Source: Ectocarpus siliculosus
Taxonomy: Eukaryota; Sar; Phaeophyceae; Ectocarpales; Ectocarpaceae
Assembly (NCBI GenBank): GCA_000310025.1
Contig: FN649731.1
Span: 2,141,851 to 2,172,352 of the forward strand
Length of the DNA stretch: 30,502 nt
Direction of reading: 5' to 3'
Part shown: piece by piece, positions 30,005 to 30,502 of the stretch
Position numbering within the stretch: position 1 is the stretch's first letter
Layout: every line of letters begins with the position of its first letter
Program-made: the position numbers and the translations under genes
The notes under the pieces: generated by a model
Told to the model about the DNA's origin: nothing
The model's database searches: none
What the model saw: the letters and a program-made list of their open reading frames with translations, nothing else

Positions 30005-30502
30005 TTGGGGGGGGGGGGGGGGGGGGGGGGGGGTCCCTTTTTGGGGGGGGGGGTTTTTTTTAAACCTTTTCCCCCCCAAAAAATTGTTTTTTTTTCCCGG
30101 GGCCCCCCCCGGGGGGGGGGGGGGGGGGGGTCCTTGGTTTTAAAAAAAATTGGGGAAAAACCCCCCCCAAGGGGTCCCCCCCCTTAACCTTTTGGGGGTT
30201 TTTTTTGGGGGCCCCTTTTTCCCCCGGGGGGGGGGGGGAAACCCCCGGGTTTTTCCCCCCGGGGGTCCCCCCCGATTTGGGGGGGGGCAACAGGCCCCCC
30301 CCAAAAAAAAATTTTTTGGGTGTTTTAAAAAAAAACTAAAACCTTTCCCGGGGGCGGCCCCGGGGGGGGCCTTTCCGGAAAAAAAAAAAGGGGCCCCGCG
30401 AAAAAAAAACCCGGCCCGGAGACCCGGGGGCAAAACCCCAAGAAAAAAAAAAACCAACCCCTCCCAAACCCCCCGGGGGCGGGGTGTGGGGCCCAATTTC
30501 AC
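30005..30502. other. Low-quality sequence at the right end
   Basis: Nearly the whole stretch consists of runs of one base (G, C, T or A runs of 4-25), with GGGGG/TTTTT/CCCCC blocks. This is typical of unreliable base calls at the end of a read or contig, not of a genome. Open frames here (Pro-, Gly-, Phe- and Lys-runs) should be ignored. Confidence 0.93.

Noticed and set aside
1-30502. CRISPR array, integron, prophage or bacterial operon
   Set aside because: No regularly spaced short direct repeats, no phage genes, and introns are present throughout the supported genes; the window is eukaryotic.

Overview
The window reads as nuclear DNA from a complex eukaryote, most likely a brown alga of the Ectocarpus type or a close stramenopile. 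This is inferred, not proven. The reasons are: exons of 80-240 bp with high GC at third codon positions, separated by 0.4-1.1 kb introns with GT..AG borders; a great deal of repeat-rich non-coding DNA; an F-box/ankyrin protein whose repeats end in 'GCPW', a style I associate with families amplified in phaeophytes; and glutamine and glutamate homopolymers. There are no bacterial operons, ribosome binding sites or CRISPR arrays. A 100-N gap and a degraded right end (about 30,005 onward) show this is a draft assembly, and the right end looks like a contig end.

Layout. 1-300 holds one exon of a plus-strand gene of unknown function. 300-3,700 has no gene I can support and probably holds convergent 3' UTRs. 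3,722-10,036 (minus) is the best gene: a nine-exon Ran GTPase-activating protein (RanGAP) with leucine-rich repeats and an acidic tail, lacking only its first exon. Its introns carry a dispersed repeat family and a local triplication. 12,023-12,488 (minus) is a candidate three-exon gene for a 64-residue protein of unknown function. 12,700-14,500 holds decayed or frameshifted coding sequence around the gap, with a ~158 bp inverted duplication on both sides of the gap. 14,600-16,550 has several exon-like open frames of unknown identity on both strands. 16,600-21,600 is repeat territory: a palindrome cluster, then two copies of a ~1.1 kb repeat, the second split by a ~1.73 kb insertion. 21,952-22,848 (plus) is an intact single-exon F-box/ankyrin-like gene. 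Behind it lies a 280 bp tandem duplication whose second copy carries a ~152 bp insertion with a tRNA-like end. 23,600-26,590 has no gene I can support. 26,596-27,756 (plus) has a cysteine-rich open frame and a two-exon candidate gene. 28,276-29,785 (minus) is a glutamine/alanine-rich protein gene with an internal 135 bp duplication and a probable upstream exon.

How the genes relate. RanGAP stimulates GTP hydrolysis by Ran on the cytoplasmic side and so drives nuclear transport; nothing nearby belongs to the same pathway. The F-box/ankyrin protein is probably a substrate adaptor for ubiquitin ligation. The genes look like independent units in a repeat-rich eukaryotic region. I found no convincing new multi-gene system. 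The points most worth checking are the nested insertion, the tRNA-like insertion, the paired repeats in the RanGAP introns, the inverted duplication at the gap, and a strongly over-represented 8-mer.
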